From: Micromonospora tarapacensis
GTDB taxonomy: Bacteria > Actinomycetota > Actinomycetes > Mycobacteriales > Micromonosporaceae
DNA length: 64,000 nt
Direction of reading: 5' to 3'
NCBI RefSeq assembly: GCF_019697375.1
Contig: NZ_JAHCDI010000004.1
Location: 1,165,324-1,229,323, forward strand
Positions 48,643-58,550 of the stretch are shown one piece after another. The first letter of the stretch is position 1. The number at the start of each line of letters is the position of its first letter. Under the pieces are notes generated by a model. That model was not told the origin of the DNA. It did not search any database and saw nothing but the letters and a program-made list of their open reading frames with translations. The position numbers and the translations under genes are program-made.

Positions 48643-50250
48643 TCAGACCGCGCCTCGGTCGACCAGGCTGAACGTGGTGCTGATCGGGGCGTCGCCGAGA
48701 AACTCCACGTAGATCTTCTTTCTGCTCGGACTCCACTGCACCAACCCGTGCTCGTCGCTGACGATGGCGTAGGTGGTACGTCCCTTGTCGTCCTTGCGGT
48801 CCTGACGGGCGAGCCCGAACAGGGTCGCCGCGGTCGGTGCACAGTCGGTGCCCACCAGCGAGGCGTATGCCGAATTGATCTTGACGCCGAGGCACGGCCG
48901 GTGGGAGACGTCCGGGTTCAGCGACTTGATCATATAGTCGACGCCGACCGGTTCGAGCACGAAGAGGGCATCCGGGCCGGTCCCGTTGCCGATGTGGACC
49001 TCGGCGTCGAACGGCAGTGCAAGGTCGCGATCGATCTCCACCAGATGCAGGAGGATTCGCCGCTGCCCGGCCAGCACGGCCCGGGTACTGTCAGCCCCGG
49101 CCGACGGTGAACCGGTAGCCGTACTCGACCCGGTCGCGGCCGGCGCCGACCCCGGCGTCGTCGGGCCGCCGGTCGCCGTCGCACCGGTGGCGTCCGGGTT
49201 GGCCAGGTCGCGCAGCAGCTGCGGGCCGAACAGAGCGGCGGACACCAGCACCGCGACCACCGCGGCGGCACCGCCCAGCCCGGTGAGCCAGGCACGCCGG
49301 TTCGATCCCGTACGGCCGGCCGTGGCTGGCCGCGACGGGTTCGATCGCCTGCCCTGGGCATTGCCACCGGCGCCGGGCAACGCATCCGGCGTCGTGCCCA
49401 GGGGTCGGACAGCTCGGGTGTCGCCCCTCGGCACTGCTGCGGTCAGCAACCCGTCGAGCAGTTGCCGGGCGGTGGGCCGGGCGGCGGGATCCTTCTCCAG
49501 CGCCCGGGAGACCAACTCCCGCAGTGGCCCACCGAGTCCGGTCAGCTCCGGCGGCTGGGTGAGGATCCGCATCGCGGTGGCGGTGGGGGAGTCGGCCCCG
49601 AACGGGTTGCGGCCGGTCGCGGCATGGGCGACCACGGCACCCCAGGCGAAGATGTCCGCGGCCGGACCCACCGGCTGGCCGGACGCCACGTCGATCCGCT
49701 CCGGAGCCATGTACGAGACGGTCCCGACCATCTGGTTGGTCCGGGTGTGCTGGCTCGTCGCGTCGAACGCGCGGGCGATGCCGAAGTCGATTACCTTGAT
49801 TCCGCCGGGTGCGACCAGGACGTTCGCCGGCTTCAGATCCCGGTGGATCACCCCGGCACCGTGGATCGCGGTGAGCGCGGTGGCCACCCCGACCGCGATG
49901 CTGTGCAGTTGCGCCGGCCCCAGCGGTCCCCGCTCCCGCATCACCTGGGCCAGGCTGGGACCCTCGACGTACTCCACCACCAGGTAGGGCGGGTCGTGGT
50001 CCGGGTCGGCGTCCAGAACCTCGGCGGTGCAGAACGGTGGAACCTGGCGGGCCCGGTTCACCTCACTACGAAACCGACCCCGGAACTCGGCGTCGTGCGA
50101 GAGTTCCGGGCGAACGACCTTGACCGCCACCGGCCGTCCCTGCGGCGACCGGGCAAGGAAGACGCTTCCCATGCCGCCCTCGCCGAGCCGGTCGAGCACG
50201 TCGTACCCGCCGATGCGGCCCGGGTCGCCGGGACGCAGCCCGCCGTTCAC
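48643..50250 (-). CDS. Membrane Ser/Thr protein kinase
   Basis: A 535-residue Hanks-type kinase. The kinase domain is residues 14-270: DVLDRLGEGGMGSVFLARS (P-loop), AVKVV (Lys), VIHRDLKPANVLV (catalytic loop), VIDFGIAR (DFG), and SYMAPERI (APE). A Pro/Thr-rich linker leads to one membrane helix (about 322-345, GGAAAVVAVLVSAALFGPQL) and an extracellular part of about 170 residues with two Cys pairs, without PASTA repeats. GTG 50250 is used; a longer reading to 50454 adds a low-complexity lead. It closes the minus-strand type VII secretion locus; FHA domains such as the one in the nearby EssC-like ATPase bind phosphothreonine, so it may regulate secretion. Confidence 0.85.
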   Translation of the reverse strand: MNGGLRPGDPGRIGGYDVLDRLGEGGMGSVFLARSPQGRPVAVKVVRPELSHDAEFRGRFRSEVNRARQVPPFCTAEVLDADPDHDPPYLVVEYVEGPSLAQVMRERGPLGPAQLHSIAVGVATALTAIHGAGVIHRDLKPANVLVAPGGIKVIDFGIARAFDATSQHTRTNQMVGTVSYMAPERIDVASGQPVGPAADIFAWGAVVAHAATGRNPFGADSPTATAMRILTQPPELTGLGGPLRELVSRALEKDPAARPTARQLLDGLLTAAVPRGDTRAVRPLGTTPDALPGAGGNAQGRRSNPSRPATAGRTGSNRRAWLTGLGGAAAVVAVLVSAALFGPQLLRDLANPDATGATATGGPTTPGSAPAATGSSTATGSPSAGADSTRAVLAGQRRILLHLVEIDRDLALPFDAEVHIGNGTGPDALFVLEPVGVDYMIKSLNPDVSHRPCLGVKINSAYASLVGTDCAPTAATLFGLARQDRKDDKGRTTYAIVSDEHGLVQWSPSRKKIYVEFLGDAPISTTFSLVDRGAV

Positions 50251-50488
50251 GCCGGATGCTCGCAGGCCACGACCACCCGGTGAACCGTTCCGCCTATCAC
50301 CCGTTCCCCTTAGGTCACCCGGACGCCGCCCGTAGCCTACTGCCCGACCGGCCTCCCCCCGTCGATGCCCTCGGTCGGCGGTTGAGCTGGGTGCAGCACC
50401 AGGAGCATCCGAGCGTGTGCGAGGGACTGGTTGCACGGCGGCTGGCTCGACCACCCCAACTTCCGGGCGCTGCTTCCAGCCGAGCAGG

Positions 50489-51778
50489 TCAACCGGTGAG
50501 CACCAGGGCGTGTGGGGTGACGGTCACGGTGGCGGCCACGGCGCTGTGGACTCGTACGCTCGCTTGTGGGGTCTCGACGAGTGTCAGCGCCGAGCGTGCG
50601 ACACCCTTGGAGGCGGTCAGGGTCGGCTTGCCGCCCACCTTGACACCGCCCTCGGCGTCGCCCGTGGCGGTCACGGTGACCAGCGCCGCCGCGATGCGGT
50701 CCGCCGGCACGTCAGCGAGCGTATCCGTGGTGCCGAGTGCGATCTCGACGTCGGACTGTTCGGTGGCGCGTACCGGTTCGGGGGTGTGTGGCGGGATGGG
50801 GACCACGAGTCCTTCGGTGGATTCGGGTGCGCCCGCGCCGGTGACGTAGCCGACCAGATTCGCTCGCATTTCGGTGCCCGCCTCGTACCGGAGGTGGACC
50901 GACCCGTCGCTGACCGGAATGACCATGAGCCCGCCGCGGGTGCGGTCGCTGCCGCTGGTCGCCGACCAGTAGACCGTCTGGTTCAGGTCACCGGCGCGCG
51001 TCCCCGCGGAGACGAACCCGCCATTTCGCCCCACGTCGGCGGAGACCTGCAGGATCACCGCCGAGATCGGGCCGGCGTCGGCGAGTTGCCGGACCTCGGC
51101 GAGCGCGACGCTGGCTTTCTTACCGTCGGTCCTGGGCACCAGGGTCACCACCCGGGCAGGTGGCACCGCCACGACGCGGCCGGCGTCGGACCGCTCCGCC
51201 GGCTCGAACACGCCGACGAGTCGGACCAGCAGGTCGCCGCCGCCGGTGGCGCTGGCCCGCAGGTCGCCGTCGGGGCCGAGGTGGGCCACCACGGTGGCGG
51301 ACAGCTGTGCCCCGGCCTTCGGTACCCGCAACACGGTCGTCCGGTCGGTGCCCTGGACGACGGTGACCTCGCCGGGGCCCTTCGCAGCCAGGATCGAGAC
51401 CTCGACCAGCACCGCACTGGTGCCGGCGGGCACCGGGGGCACCGGCACCGTCACGTCCACGCCGGCGGGCAGTGCGCCGACCTCGCGCGAGTCGAGCAGC
51501 ACCTGTGGCCGCACCGGGATCAGGCGGGTGGAGCCGGCAACCGCGGGGTCGGCGGGAGGTGCCGAGGCGGCGCCGAACGAGCGGGCGTCCAGCGCGGTCG
51601 CCGGGACCGTCCCGGGGTTCCCGACCCAGGCGTCCACCGCGTACCGCGAGCCCACCAGCACGGCAGCGGAGGCGAGGACCCAGGCCAGCCCGATGACGAG
51701 CCACCGGGTCACCGGTGACATGGGCCGCCGCTCGCCGCTGGCGACGGTGACCTTCACACCTCTCGTCGGGCTACGCAT
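50489..51778 (-). CDS. Membrane-anchored protein with repeated extracellular beta domains
   Basis: A 429-residue protein with one helix at residues 23-47 (TRWLVIGLAWVLASAAVLVG) and an all-beta outer part made of two or more repeats of the actinobacterial surface pattern: VLLDSREVGALPAG, then AVLVEVSILAAKGPGEVTVV, and later AVILQVSADVGRNGGFVSAG. Such repeats occur in secreted and wall-associated proteins. It is encoded inside the type VII-like locus; its start lies within the last 25 nt of the next upstream gene. A periplasmic assembly role for the secretion channel is inference. ATG 51778 has ggaggag 5 nt ahead. Confidence 0.65.
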   Translation of the reverse strand: MRSPTRGVKVTVASGERRPMSPVTRWLVIGLAWVLASAAVLVGSRYAVDAWVGNPGTVPATALDARSFGAASAPPADPAVAGSTRLIPVRPQVLLDSREVGALPAGVDVTVPVPPVPAGTSAVLVEVSILAAKGPGEVTVVQGTDRTTVLRVPKAGAQLSATVVAHLGPDGDLRASATGGGDLLVRLVGVFEPAERSDAGRVVAVPPARVVTLVPRTDGKKASVALAEVRQLADAGPISAVILQVSADVGRNGGFVSAGTRAGDLNQTVYWSATSGSDRTRGGLMVIPVSDGSVHLRYEAGTEMRANLVGYVTGAGAPESTEGLVVPIPPHTPEPVRATEQSDVEIALGTTDTLADVPADRIAAALVTVTATGDAEGGVKVGGKPTLTASKGVARSALTLVETPQASVRVHSAVAATVTVTPHALVLTG

Positions 51779-52419
51779 GGCGTCTCCTCCGTTTGTTGCT
51801 CGCGCTCACCGGACGCGCTCACGCGCTGCACGGCCCATCCGGTCTCCGCTGTGCGGCAGTCCCATTGTCCGGCATCACTGCCGGAGTCGTCAGTACCCGC
51901 AAGTCGATCCCCGGGGTCGGCGGTGCGGTGCCGCGGGAACGCGCTGAGCGCCGCGGCAGCCGCCCACCCGGGTGCCTCGTCCGCCATCGCCTGGATGAAC
52001 CGCCGGTCGACGGCCACGCCGACGCCCAGATCGACGTCGCTCCGCAGCCCGGCGAGCTGCGCCGGCACCAGTACCGCGGTCGGCAGGAATCCCGCCCGGG
52101 CGATCAGGGCGGCAAACTCCGGCCGCGACGTCCCCGGCCCGGTGCGCCCGCGGCGACCGCCGCGTCCATCCCGATGATCCGGGCCGCCTGGATCGTCCGG
52201 TGCACCGAATCCGTCCACCATCGAGGCCGAGCACCAGCGGGGTAGGCCGAGCTGCCGCCGGGCGCGGGCCAGCCGCCGCGACAGTGGCTTCGGCCCGGCC
52301 AGGCCGCCGGCGACCTCGGCGACCGCGGCCAGCCGCATCGGATTGTCGCGGACCACCGCGATCACGACACCGTGTGCGCTCAGGCACACCCCGACGCCGT
52401 ACGTCGACTGACTGCTCAT
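51754..52419 (-). CDS. Uncharacterised protein of the type VII secretion locus
   Basis: A 221-residue protein. The first 30 residues form a beta hairpin (GVGVCLSAHGVVIAVVRDNP) like the nucleotide-fold start of some actin-like/ATPase accessory proteins. A long Gly/Asp/Arg-rich middle follows (about 75-110). Another alpha/beta block appears at 110-170 (LIARAGFLPTAVLVPAQLAG). No clear family. ATG 52419 overlaps the EssC-like stop (ATGA), and the C-terminus overlaps the next start by 25 nt, so it is in the operon. Role unknown. Confidence 0.55.
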   Translation of the reverse strand: MSSQSTYGVGVCLSAHGVVIAVVRDNPMRLAAVAEVAGGLAGPKPLSRRLARARRQLGLPRWCSASMVDGFGAPDDPGGPDHRDGRGGRRGRTGPGTSRPEFAALIARAGFLPTAVLVPAQLAGLRSDVDLGVGVAVDRRFIQAMADEAPGWAAAAALSAFPRHRTADPGDRLAGTDDSGSDAGQWDCRTAETGWAVQRVSASGEREQQTEETPCVARREV

Positions 52420-55400
52420 CGTGCCTCCCCAGCGAACACCCCGACCGGTATGGCCAGCTGCGCGCCGGGGGGTGGCTGGGCCAGGAACGCGACCTGGACC
52501 TGGGCCAACCCGCCGGCCTCCACCAGATAGCCGCGCCCCGGCAGCGGTCGGAGCGGTGCCTCGCGCGGCAGCCGGACCCGGAGCACCTCGCCGTCGTCCG
52601 GCGCCGGGCGCAGCAGCAGCCCGGTTCGCGACATGGTCACCGCCCGCTGCCACGGTTGCATGCCGCGGAAGGCGTCGGTCCGGCCGGCGGCGACAACGTG
52701 GACGCCGGCCGGCAGGCCCGGCAGGAGCCGGTCCAGTGCCGGCCCGGCGTCGGGCAGCGACTCGATTCCGTCGACCAGCAAGAGGGATCGTCCCGCGGTC
52801 GGCTTGTTGGTCAACTCGCTGAAGCCGCCCGCCACCTCACTGACCTGGGCGCCGATCCAGGCGTCCGGCTCGGCGGCCACCACGAGCACCTGCGCGTCAG
52901 GTGCGCTGGCGCGCGCCGCGGCGGCGAGCAGCCGCAGCACACCCGTGCGACCGCTGCCGGCGGGGCCCGCCACCACCGCGTGCATGCCCGGACCGAGCGC
53001 GAGCGTGGCGACGCTGAGGTCGCGGTAGTGCCGGCCGACGCCGAGTCGCCAGACCGGCCCGCCCGCCGTGGACGAGGACAGCACCTCACCGGCGGGCACC
53101 AGTTCGGGCAGCACCGTGACGGTGGGCGCGGGAACCGCGTCCGGGTAGTCGGCGGCGACCCGGGCAACCGCGGCGGCGAGCGCTCCCGGCCGCCCGTCAC
53201 CGTGCCGCCCGATCTGGATCTCGCGGCGGGTCTGGATGTCGATGGCTCGCAGGCCGGTGAGCTCGGGCACGTCCCGGGCCCGCAGGCCCAGCCCCGTGTA
53301 CGAGTTGGTGTCAGCCAGGCGCAGACACAGCTTCGTGGGCAGTTGGGCGAGCACCCGGCCGGGTACGCCGCGGTCGTGCGACGCCGAGATGAGCAGCCGG
53401 ATGCCGACGGGTGCGCCGTCGCGCAGCAGACGCTCCAGCCGTGCGCCGACCTCACCGATGCCGGCCCGTTCGGCCCCTTCGACCAGCGCGTCCCAGCCGG
53501 CGACCACGAGCAGGACGTCAGGTCCCGTGGACCGGCTCACCCGCCGGTGGGCGATCTCGGCATCCACCTGGTCGAGTACCCGGGCGAGCCGTTCGCCGTC
53601 GTCGACGCCGACTGTCGCGGTCACGTGCGGCAGACCGGCCAGCGTTCCCAGTCCGGTGCCGAGGCCCTCCAGCACGAAGATCCGCTGCCGGTCGGGGGCG
53701 CGGTGGCGCGCGAGGGAGAGGCAGGCGGTGGCGAGCACCGCGCCGGTGGCGGTCGCGTCGGCGCCGAGCACCAACGTCCCGCCCGTCTCCGGCGCCCAGC
53801 ACCACACGTCGGAGCGCTGCTCGTCGGGCAGGTCCACCAGGCCGAGCGGCACCGGACCAGTTCCATCCACGTCGACGCCGGCCGCCAGACTCCAGGCGTC
53901 GACCTCCTGCGGCAGCGGTGGCGGGCAGGGCACCCGCGGCCGGGGGTAGCCACCCCGCCCGGCGGCGTCCGCCATCGCGGTCACCAGCCTCCCAAGATCT
54001 GTCGGTACGCCGTCGGCCTGCTCCTCCCGCACGGTCGCCTCCCGGTCGGCCAGCAGTGTGAACGGGGCGACCTCGATTCGTTCGCGCGATCCGCGTGGGG
54101 TGGCCGCGGACACCAACGCGGTCTGGACCCCGATCACCTCGCCGGCACCGAGCCGGACGTAGGCGCGGCCGGGCCTGCGTCGGTCGATGTCGGCCGCCTG
54201 CCGGGTGCCCAGCACGTCCCGGGAGTCCGCCTCGTCCTGCACGCGCAACGCCACCCGCAGGTTCGTGTTCGCTCGGATCTTGCCGTCCACCACCCCCTGC
54301 GGTCGCTGCGTCGCGAGCAGCAGGTGGATGCCGAGACTGCGGCCCCGCTGCGCCACGTCGACCAGTGCGGCGAGGAAGCCGGGCAGTTCCACCGCGAGAG
54401 TGGCGAACTCGTCGATCACGATGAGCAGGCGGGGGAGCGGCGGGTCGGGGGCGACCAGGTCGCCGATGTCGCTGACACCGGCTTCCCGCAGGCGCCGTTC
54501 CCGGTGCCGCAACTCGGCGCGCAGGCAGCGCAGTGCCCGCGCGGCCAGGTGTTCGTCCAGGTCGGTGACCAGCCCGACGGTGTGCGGCAGTGCGGCGCAG
54601 GCGTCGAAGGCGCCGCCGCCCTTGAAGTCCACGAGCAGGAAGGTGAGCGCGTCCGGTGAGTGCGCGCACGCCAGCGACGCCACCACCGTGCGCAGGAACT
54701 CGCTCTTGCCCGAACCCGTGGTGCCCACCACCAGACCGTGCGGTCCGTCGCTGTGCAGATCCACGGTCAACGGGCCGCGTTCGGTCATTCCGATGGTCGC
54801 CTGCATCCCGGAGAGGCCACGTCGCCACCACTCGCCGATCGACAGCGGGTCGAGGTCCTCGACCGGCCGGCCCAGCCCGTTCGGGCCGGAGGCCACGGTC
54901 CGCAACAGGTCCACCAGGCGGGCGTGGGCCGGCAGCAGCGCCGCCGCGACCGCCTGCTCCGGGTCGGTCCAGCGGGCGAGTGCACGGGCCGCCCGCCCGC
55001 ACACCCCGTCGGCGGCCCGTACGGCGAGCAGGCCCGACGTCCGCTCGCCGGTGACCGCGTCGGTCAGGTCGGCGGTGTCCTCCGGCCCCAGGACGAGGAA
55101 GGAACGGCACACCGAGGGCAGCCGTTCCGTGCGCCCGCTCACCACCAGCGCCCGGCCGCTGCCGCGGGCGAGCCGGCCCAGCAACGACGCGACGCGCCCG
55201 GTCAGCAGGTCGTCGGCGTCCACCACGACCACGGTGTGCGTGGCGCCTGTCCCACCTGCGCCGGCCCCGCCCGCGACCGTGGCCGCGGCGCGGGTGGCTG
55301 GTGCGGTGTCGGCGGCCAGCCGGGTGAGCAGTTGTTCGGTGGCGGCCGGGTCGACGGCGACCCGCAGCGTCCCGTCGTCACCGTTGAGGTGCGGCAGCCA

Positions 55401-56792
55401 CTTCAACCAGTCCCACGCGGCCAGCCGGTCCGGCTGCACCACCAGGGCCAGCGCCAGGTCGGCCGGTCCGTGCCGGGTGACAAGATCCAGCACGACGGCG
55501 GCGACTGCGCTGCGCGCGGCGGTGCCGGTGCCGACGATGCCCAGCCCTGAGCGGTCCCGCAGGTTGACGTGGACCGGCACGTCCGACAACCGGGAGCGCT
55601 CGGCGAGTGCCTCGCCCAGCTCCGGCCGCCCCGCCAGCTCCTCGGCGCCGCGCCGGCCCAGCTCCGGCAGCCACGGTCGGGCACCCACGCCGACCACCAC
55701 CCGCAGTTCGTCCGCGTCGCCCGGGCGTACCTCCCACAGACCTCGACCCGACACCGCCCGGCGCACCAGGCCGGCCAGCCCTGGATAGGCGGCGCGGGCC
55801 GCCGCGGCCACCGCGGTGCGGGTGGTGTCCAGGTCGGTGCCGAACTGCCGGGCGGCAGCCGCAGATTCGGTGGCCATCCGGATGGCGTCCTTCTTCGCGC
55901 GGTGCTTGGACTCGACCCAGCGGGCCAGTGCCATCATCGGCGTCATCGCGACCATGACCAGGAAGAACGGGCTGAACACGAAGGCCATCACCACGCCGAT
56001 GGGCAGCGGCGCGATGAGCAGCAGCCAGGACAGTGGCGCGGGTACGGACGCGGGTGCCGGCGCGGCCGGCACGGGCACCTGCGCTGCCGGCGCGGTGGAG
56101 GCCACCCGGGGGGTACGGATCAGCGGCTCGCGGCCCGTCGGTGCCTCCGGGGTCGAGGGCGCGGGCCACGATCCGGGCGGGTCGGCCGGCGCCGCGGGTG
56201 CGACCCGGAAGGCCGTGTCGCCGAGCCGCAGGTAGCTGCCGTCGAGCAGATCGGCGTCCGAGTCGTCGTCGGTGAGGTCCCGTCCGTCCACCCGTGCCGG
56301 GCAGTCGTCGTCGACGGGCCTGGCGGTGACACGTGCCTGTGGGGTCGTCTCGACGTGCACCAGCGGCCGGGTCACCGGACCGAAACGCACCCCGGCGTCC
56401 GGGCAGCGTCCGATTGCGAACGTGCCGTGGTCGAGTTCGATGGTCTGGCCGCTGTCGGGCCCGGCCACCCGGCTCAGCTCGACGACGGGCCGCCCAGCTT
56501 GCCCGCCGCGCGACCGGTCAGCCGAGAACCCCGGTGTCGCCAAACGCACGCTCAGCTCCGCGCCGGCCCACATCGGCAGGTCCGCGAGCTGGGTGTCGCC
56601 CGGAACCTCCGCGCCGTCCAACTCGATGACCAGTTCACCGGCCGCGACCCGAGCGGCGACCGGTCCGACCAGGTGGTCGAGCAGTTCACTCACGGTGACG
56701 TCCGGGGCGACGGTGCCCAGGGAGACGTCACGGGTGGTGGCGGAGAGGTCGCGGACGGGCCGCCGATCTTCGATGCGGACGCTGAGCCTCAT
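52416..56792 (-). CDS. eccC: Type VII secretion FtsK/SpoIIIE ATPase with N-terminal FHA domain (EssC-like)
   Basis: A 1458-residue membrane ATPase. Residues 1-85 are a ubiquitin-like beta domain, 103-197 an FHA domain (TFAIGRCPDAGVRFG is the phosphothreonine loop), 254-292 two membrane helices, then FtsK/SpoIIIE domains. D1 has Walker A GTTGSGKS (690-697) and Walker B LLIVIDEF (Asp794, Glu795). D2 Walker A is degenerate (GADATATGAVL). D3 has GPAGSGRTG and LLLVDGIESL. The length and FHA plus helix layout match Staphylococcus EssC (about 1480 residues) more than mycobacterial EccC. It drives export of WXG100-type proteins. ATG 56792 fits homology; the sigma gene is divergent 92 nt away. Confidence 0.9.
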   Translation of the reverse strand: MRLSVRIEDRRPVRDLSATTRDVSLGTVAPDVTVSELLDHLVGPVAARVAAGELVIELDGAEVPGDTQLADLPMWAGAELSVRLATPGFSADRSRGGQAGRPVVELSRVAGPDSGQTIELDHGTFAIGRCPDAGVRFGPVTRPLVHVETTPQARVTARPVDDDCPARVDGRDLTDDDSDADLLDGSYLRLGDTAFRVAPAAPADPPGSWPAPSTPEAPTGREPLIRTPRVASTAPAAQVPVPAAPAPASVPAPLSWLLLIAPLPIGVVMAFVFSPFFLVMVAMTPMMALARWVESKHRAKKDAIRMATESAAAARQFGTDLDTTRTAVAAAARAAYPGLAGLVRRAVSGRGLWEVRPGDADELRVVVGVGARPWLPELGRRGAEELAGRPELGEALAERSRLSDVPVHVNLRDRSGLGIVGTGTAARSAVAAVVLDLVTRHGPADLALALVVQPDRLAAWDWLKWLPHLNGDDGTLRVAVDPAATEQLLTRLAADTAPATRAAATVAGGAGAGGTGATHTVVVVDADDLLTGRVASLLGRLARGSGRALVVSGRTERLPSVCRSFLVLGPEDTADLTDAVTGERTSGLLAVRAADGVCGRAARALARWTDPEQAVAAALLPAHARLVDLLRTVASGPNGLGRPVEDLDPLSIGEWWRRGLSGMQATIGMTERGPLTVDLHSDGPHGLVVGTTGSGKSEFLRTVVASLACAHSPDALTFLLVDFKGGGAFDACAALPHTVGLVTDLDEHLAARALRCLRAELRHRERRLREAGVSDIGDLVAPDPPLPRLLIVIDEFATLAVELPGFLAALVDVAQRGRSLGIHLLLATQRPQGVVDGKIRANTNLRVALRVQDEADSRDVLGTRQAADIDRRRPGRAYVRLGAGEVIGVQTALVSAATPRGSRERIEVAPFTLLADREATVREEQADGVPTDLGRLVTAMADAAGRGGYPRPRVPCPPPLPQEVDAWSLAAGVDVDGTGPVPLGLVDLPDEQRSDVWCWAPETGGTLVLGADATATGAVLATACLSLARHRAPDRQRIFVLEGLGTGLGTLAGLPHVTATVGVDDGERLARVLDQVDAEIAHRRVSRSTGPDVLLVVAGWDALVEGAERAGIGEVGARLERLLRDGAPVGIRLLISASHDRGVPGRVLAQLPTKLCLRLADTNSYTGLGLRARDVPELTGLRAIDIQTRREIQIGRHGDGRPGALAAAVARVAADYPDAVPAPTVTVLPELVPAGEVLSSSTAGGPVWRLGVGRHYRDLSVATLALGPGMHAVVAGPAGSGRTGVLRLLAAAARASAPDAQVLVVAAEPDAWIGAQVSEVAGGFSELTNKPTAGRSLLLVDGIESLPDAGPALDRLLPGLPAGVHVVAAGRTDAFRGMQPWQRAVTMSRTGLLLRPAPDDGEVLRVRLPREAPLRPLPGRGYLVEAGGLAQVQVAFLAQPPPGAQLAIPVGVFAGEAR

Positions 56793-56884
56793 GACCACAG
56801 TTCGCGGCCGGGCGCCCCGGTGGTTCCCGTCCGGGCGAGATTTGGCAGATTCACGCCGCGCGATCAATTGCGTATCGTGGGTCG

Positions 56885-57583
56885 GTGGCCGAAAGATCTG
56901 CGCCGGGTACGACAGCCGTAGCCGGCTCGTCGGCGGAACCACTCGACACGGGGGACGGGCGGCGCGAGCTGCCGCCCGCCGTGCTCGTGCGTTTCCGGGC
57001 TGGGGACGCCGAGGCGCTCGGCGAGGTCTACGACCGATACTCGCGTTCGGTGTGGGCCGTCGCCATGACGGTCACCCGCGCCGACCATCTCGCGCAGGAA
57101 GCACTCCAGGAGACGTTCATCCGCGCGTGGAAATCCGCGTCGACGTACGACCCGGAGCGGGATCTCGGCCCGTGGCTGTTGACCATCGCGCGGTACACGG
57201 CGCTGGACCTGATCCGGCGTGAGCTGCGACCGACCCGTGGTGGCCACGAGGCCGAGCAGGACGCGGTGGTGGAGGCACCCGACCTGGACGTGGCATGGTT
57301 GTCCTGGACGGTGCAGGAGGCGCTGGGTCGACTCGCCGACCACGAGCGGGAGATCGTCCGGCTGTCGTTCTTCGACGACCTGACCCACGCGCAGATCGCC
57401 GAACGGCTGGGACTGCCACTGGGCACGGTCAAGTCGCGCTCGCACCGGGCGCACCGGCGGCTGGCCGAACTGCTGGCTCACGTGCGGGATCCTCCGCAGA
57501 TCGACGATGCCGCGAACCAGACCGGCACCGGGGGGCGAACAACAATCGGAAAAGCGGGCATCGAGGGGAGGAGCGACGGGTGA
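56885..57583 (+). CDS. ECF sigma factor (SigK-like)
   Basis: A 232-residue ECF sigma factor from GTG 56885. Region 2: LVRFRAGDAEALGEVYDRYS and ALQETFIRAWKSASTYDPER. Region 4: LSFFDDLTHAQIAERLGLPL and TVKSRSHRAHRRL. It is followed, with a 4-nt overlap (GTGA), by an RskA-type anti-sigma gene, the typical pairing of SigK/SigL-like factors. It is divergent from the EssC-like ATPase gene, so it may control the secretion locus; the 92-nt gap is the shared control region. Confidence 0.85.
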   Translation: MAERSAPGTTAVAGSSAEPLDTGDGRRELPPAVLVRFRAGDAEALGEVYDRYSRSVWAVAMTVTRADHLAQEALQETFIRAWKSASTYDPERDLGPWLLTIARYTALDLIRRELRPTRGGHEAEQDAVVEAPDLDVAWLSWTVQEALGRLADHEREIVRLSFFDDLTHAQIAERLGLPLGTVKSRSHRAHRRLAELLAHVRDPPQIDDAANQTGTGGRTTIGKAGIEGRSDG

Positions 57584-58484
57584 GCACCGCACCACAGACC
57601 GACGGGGGCACAGACGAACAGTTCGTGGATTTCCTGGCCGGGCACCTCGATCGGCACGCGAGGCGCACTCCGGGCCGGAAGAAGGCGGCGGCGCAGAGCG
57701 CCGACCCGGCTCTCCTGGCCGCGGTGGTCACCGAGTTGCGCGCCGAGACCACCTGGGCATCCGGTCCGCCGCCGGCACTTCGGGACAGCGTCCTCAGCCG
57801 GGTGCGGGCGCACGCCGACGAGCAGCGCGTTGCCGAGCAGCGCGTCGCGGACCCGGCGCCCGAGCCGCTGTCCGTGCCCGAACCGGCGCCCGAGCCGCTG
57901 TCCGCGCCCGAGCCGCTGTCCGCGCCCGAGCGGCTGACCGGGCCCGGGCGGTGTCCGTGCCCGAGCCGCCGAGTGGCGGCCCGGCCACGACGGTCCCGTC
58001 GGCGGACCCCGGCCCACGGTGGTGGCATCCGGCCTGGTGGCGGCCCCGGATGGGCCGGCTCACCTGGGCGCTGCCCGCCGCGGCCCTCGGTGCCGCGGTG
58101 TTCACCGCTGGAGTTCTGACCGTCGACCGGATGCTCGACCCGCAACCGCGGGCCGACGTCTACGTGGCCGCCGGCACGGATCTGGCTCCGGAGGCGCGCG
58201 GCACCGTGTCCGTCGTGGACACGCCGTCGGGGGCGTCCGTCGTGCTGGAGCCGGTCGGGCTGCCCGCCGCCGCACCGGGCTCCTACTATGCGGCGTGGCT
58301 CAAGGGACCGCGCGGCACCGTACCGATCGGGTCGTTCCACGAGCGCCGCAGCGGCGTACCGATCGAGCTGTGGAGCGGCGTGGACGTCGCCGACTACACC
58401 ACCTTCAGCGTCACCCTTCAGATGGAGGGAGCGCCACCGGCCCCGTCGGGCCTGGTGGTGATGACGGCCGTCCTGAACCCGTGA
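57580..58484 (+). CDS. RskA-type anti-sigma factor with apparent frameshift in a repeat
   Basis: The first part is read from GTG 57580 (overlapping the sigma stop): TDEQFVDFLAGHLDRHARRT and ALLAAVVTELRAETTW, a helical sigma-binding region without the zinc motif. It runs into a Pro-rich repeat (PEPLSAPEPLS) at about 57855-57940, where the frame is lost at about 57930-57950. The second part is read in another frame: MGRLTWALPAAALGAAVFTA (membrane helix) and an extracellular RskA domain (VLEPVGLPAAAPGSYYAAWL) ending at 58484. Joined, the length is about 300 residues, normal for a membrane anti-sigma factor. Either a sequencing error in the repeat or a real break, which would release the sigma factor. 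Confidence 0.75.
57856..57945. repeat. Pro-rich coding repeat in anti-sigma gene
   Basis: Four imperfect copies of cccgagccgctgtccg, an 18-bp unit (PEPLSA/V), occur from 57859 to 57935. Slippage or copy-number change here would shift the anti-sigma frame only if not a multiple of 3, so the observed shift points to a single-base change within or after the array. Confidence 0.7.
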
Positions 58485-58493
58485 CCACAGCGA

Positions 58494-58530
58494 GCTGGCG
58501 CGGTCCACCACGATCGGTGACCGCGCCAGC
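58494..58530. terminator. Bidirectional terminator hairpin
   Basis: gctggcgcggtc (58494-58505) and gaccgcgccagc (58519-58530) form a perfect 12-bp stem with a 13-nt loop, between the convergent anti-sigma gene (ends 58484) and the EspC-like gene (ends 58551). Confidence 0.75.
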
Positions 58531-58550
58531 GTGACAGCTTCGGCGTCGGT

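Noticed and set aside
52200..55788. Long plus-strand open frames opposite the EssC-like ATPase
   Set aside because: Low-complexity Arg/Gly/Pro composition, no motifs, and they lie antisense to a gene with FHA and FtsK motifs.
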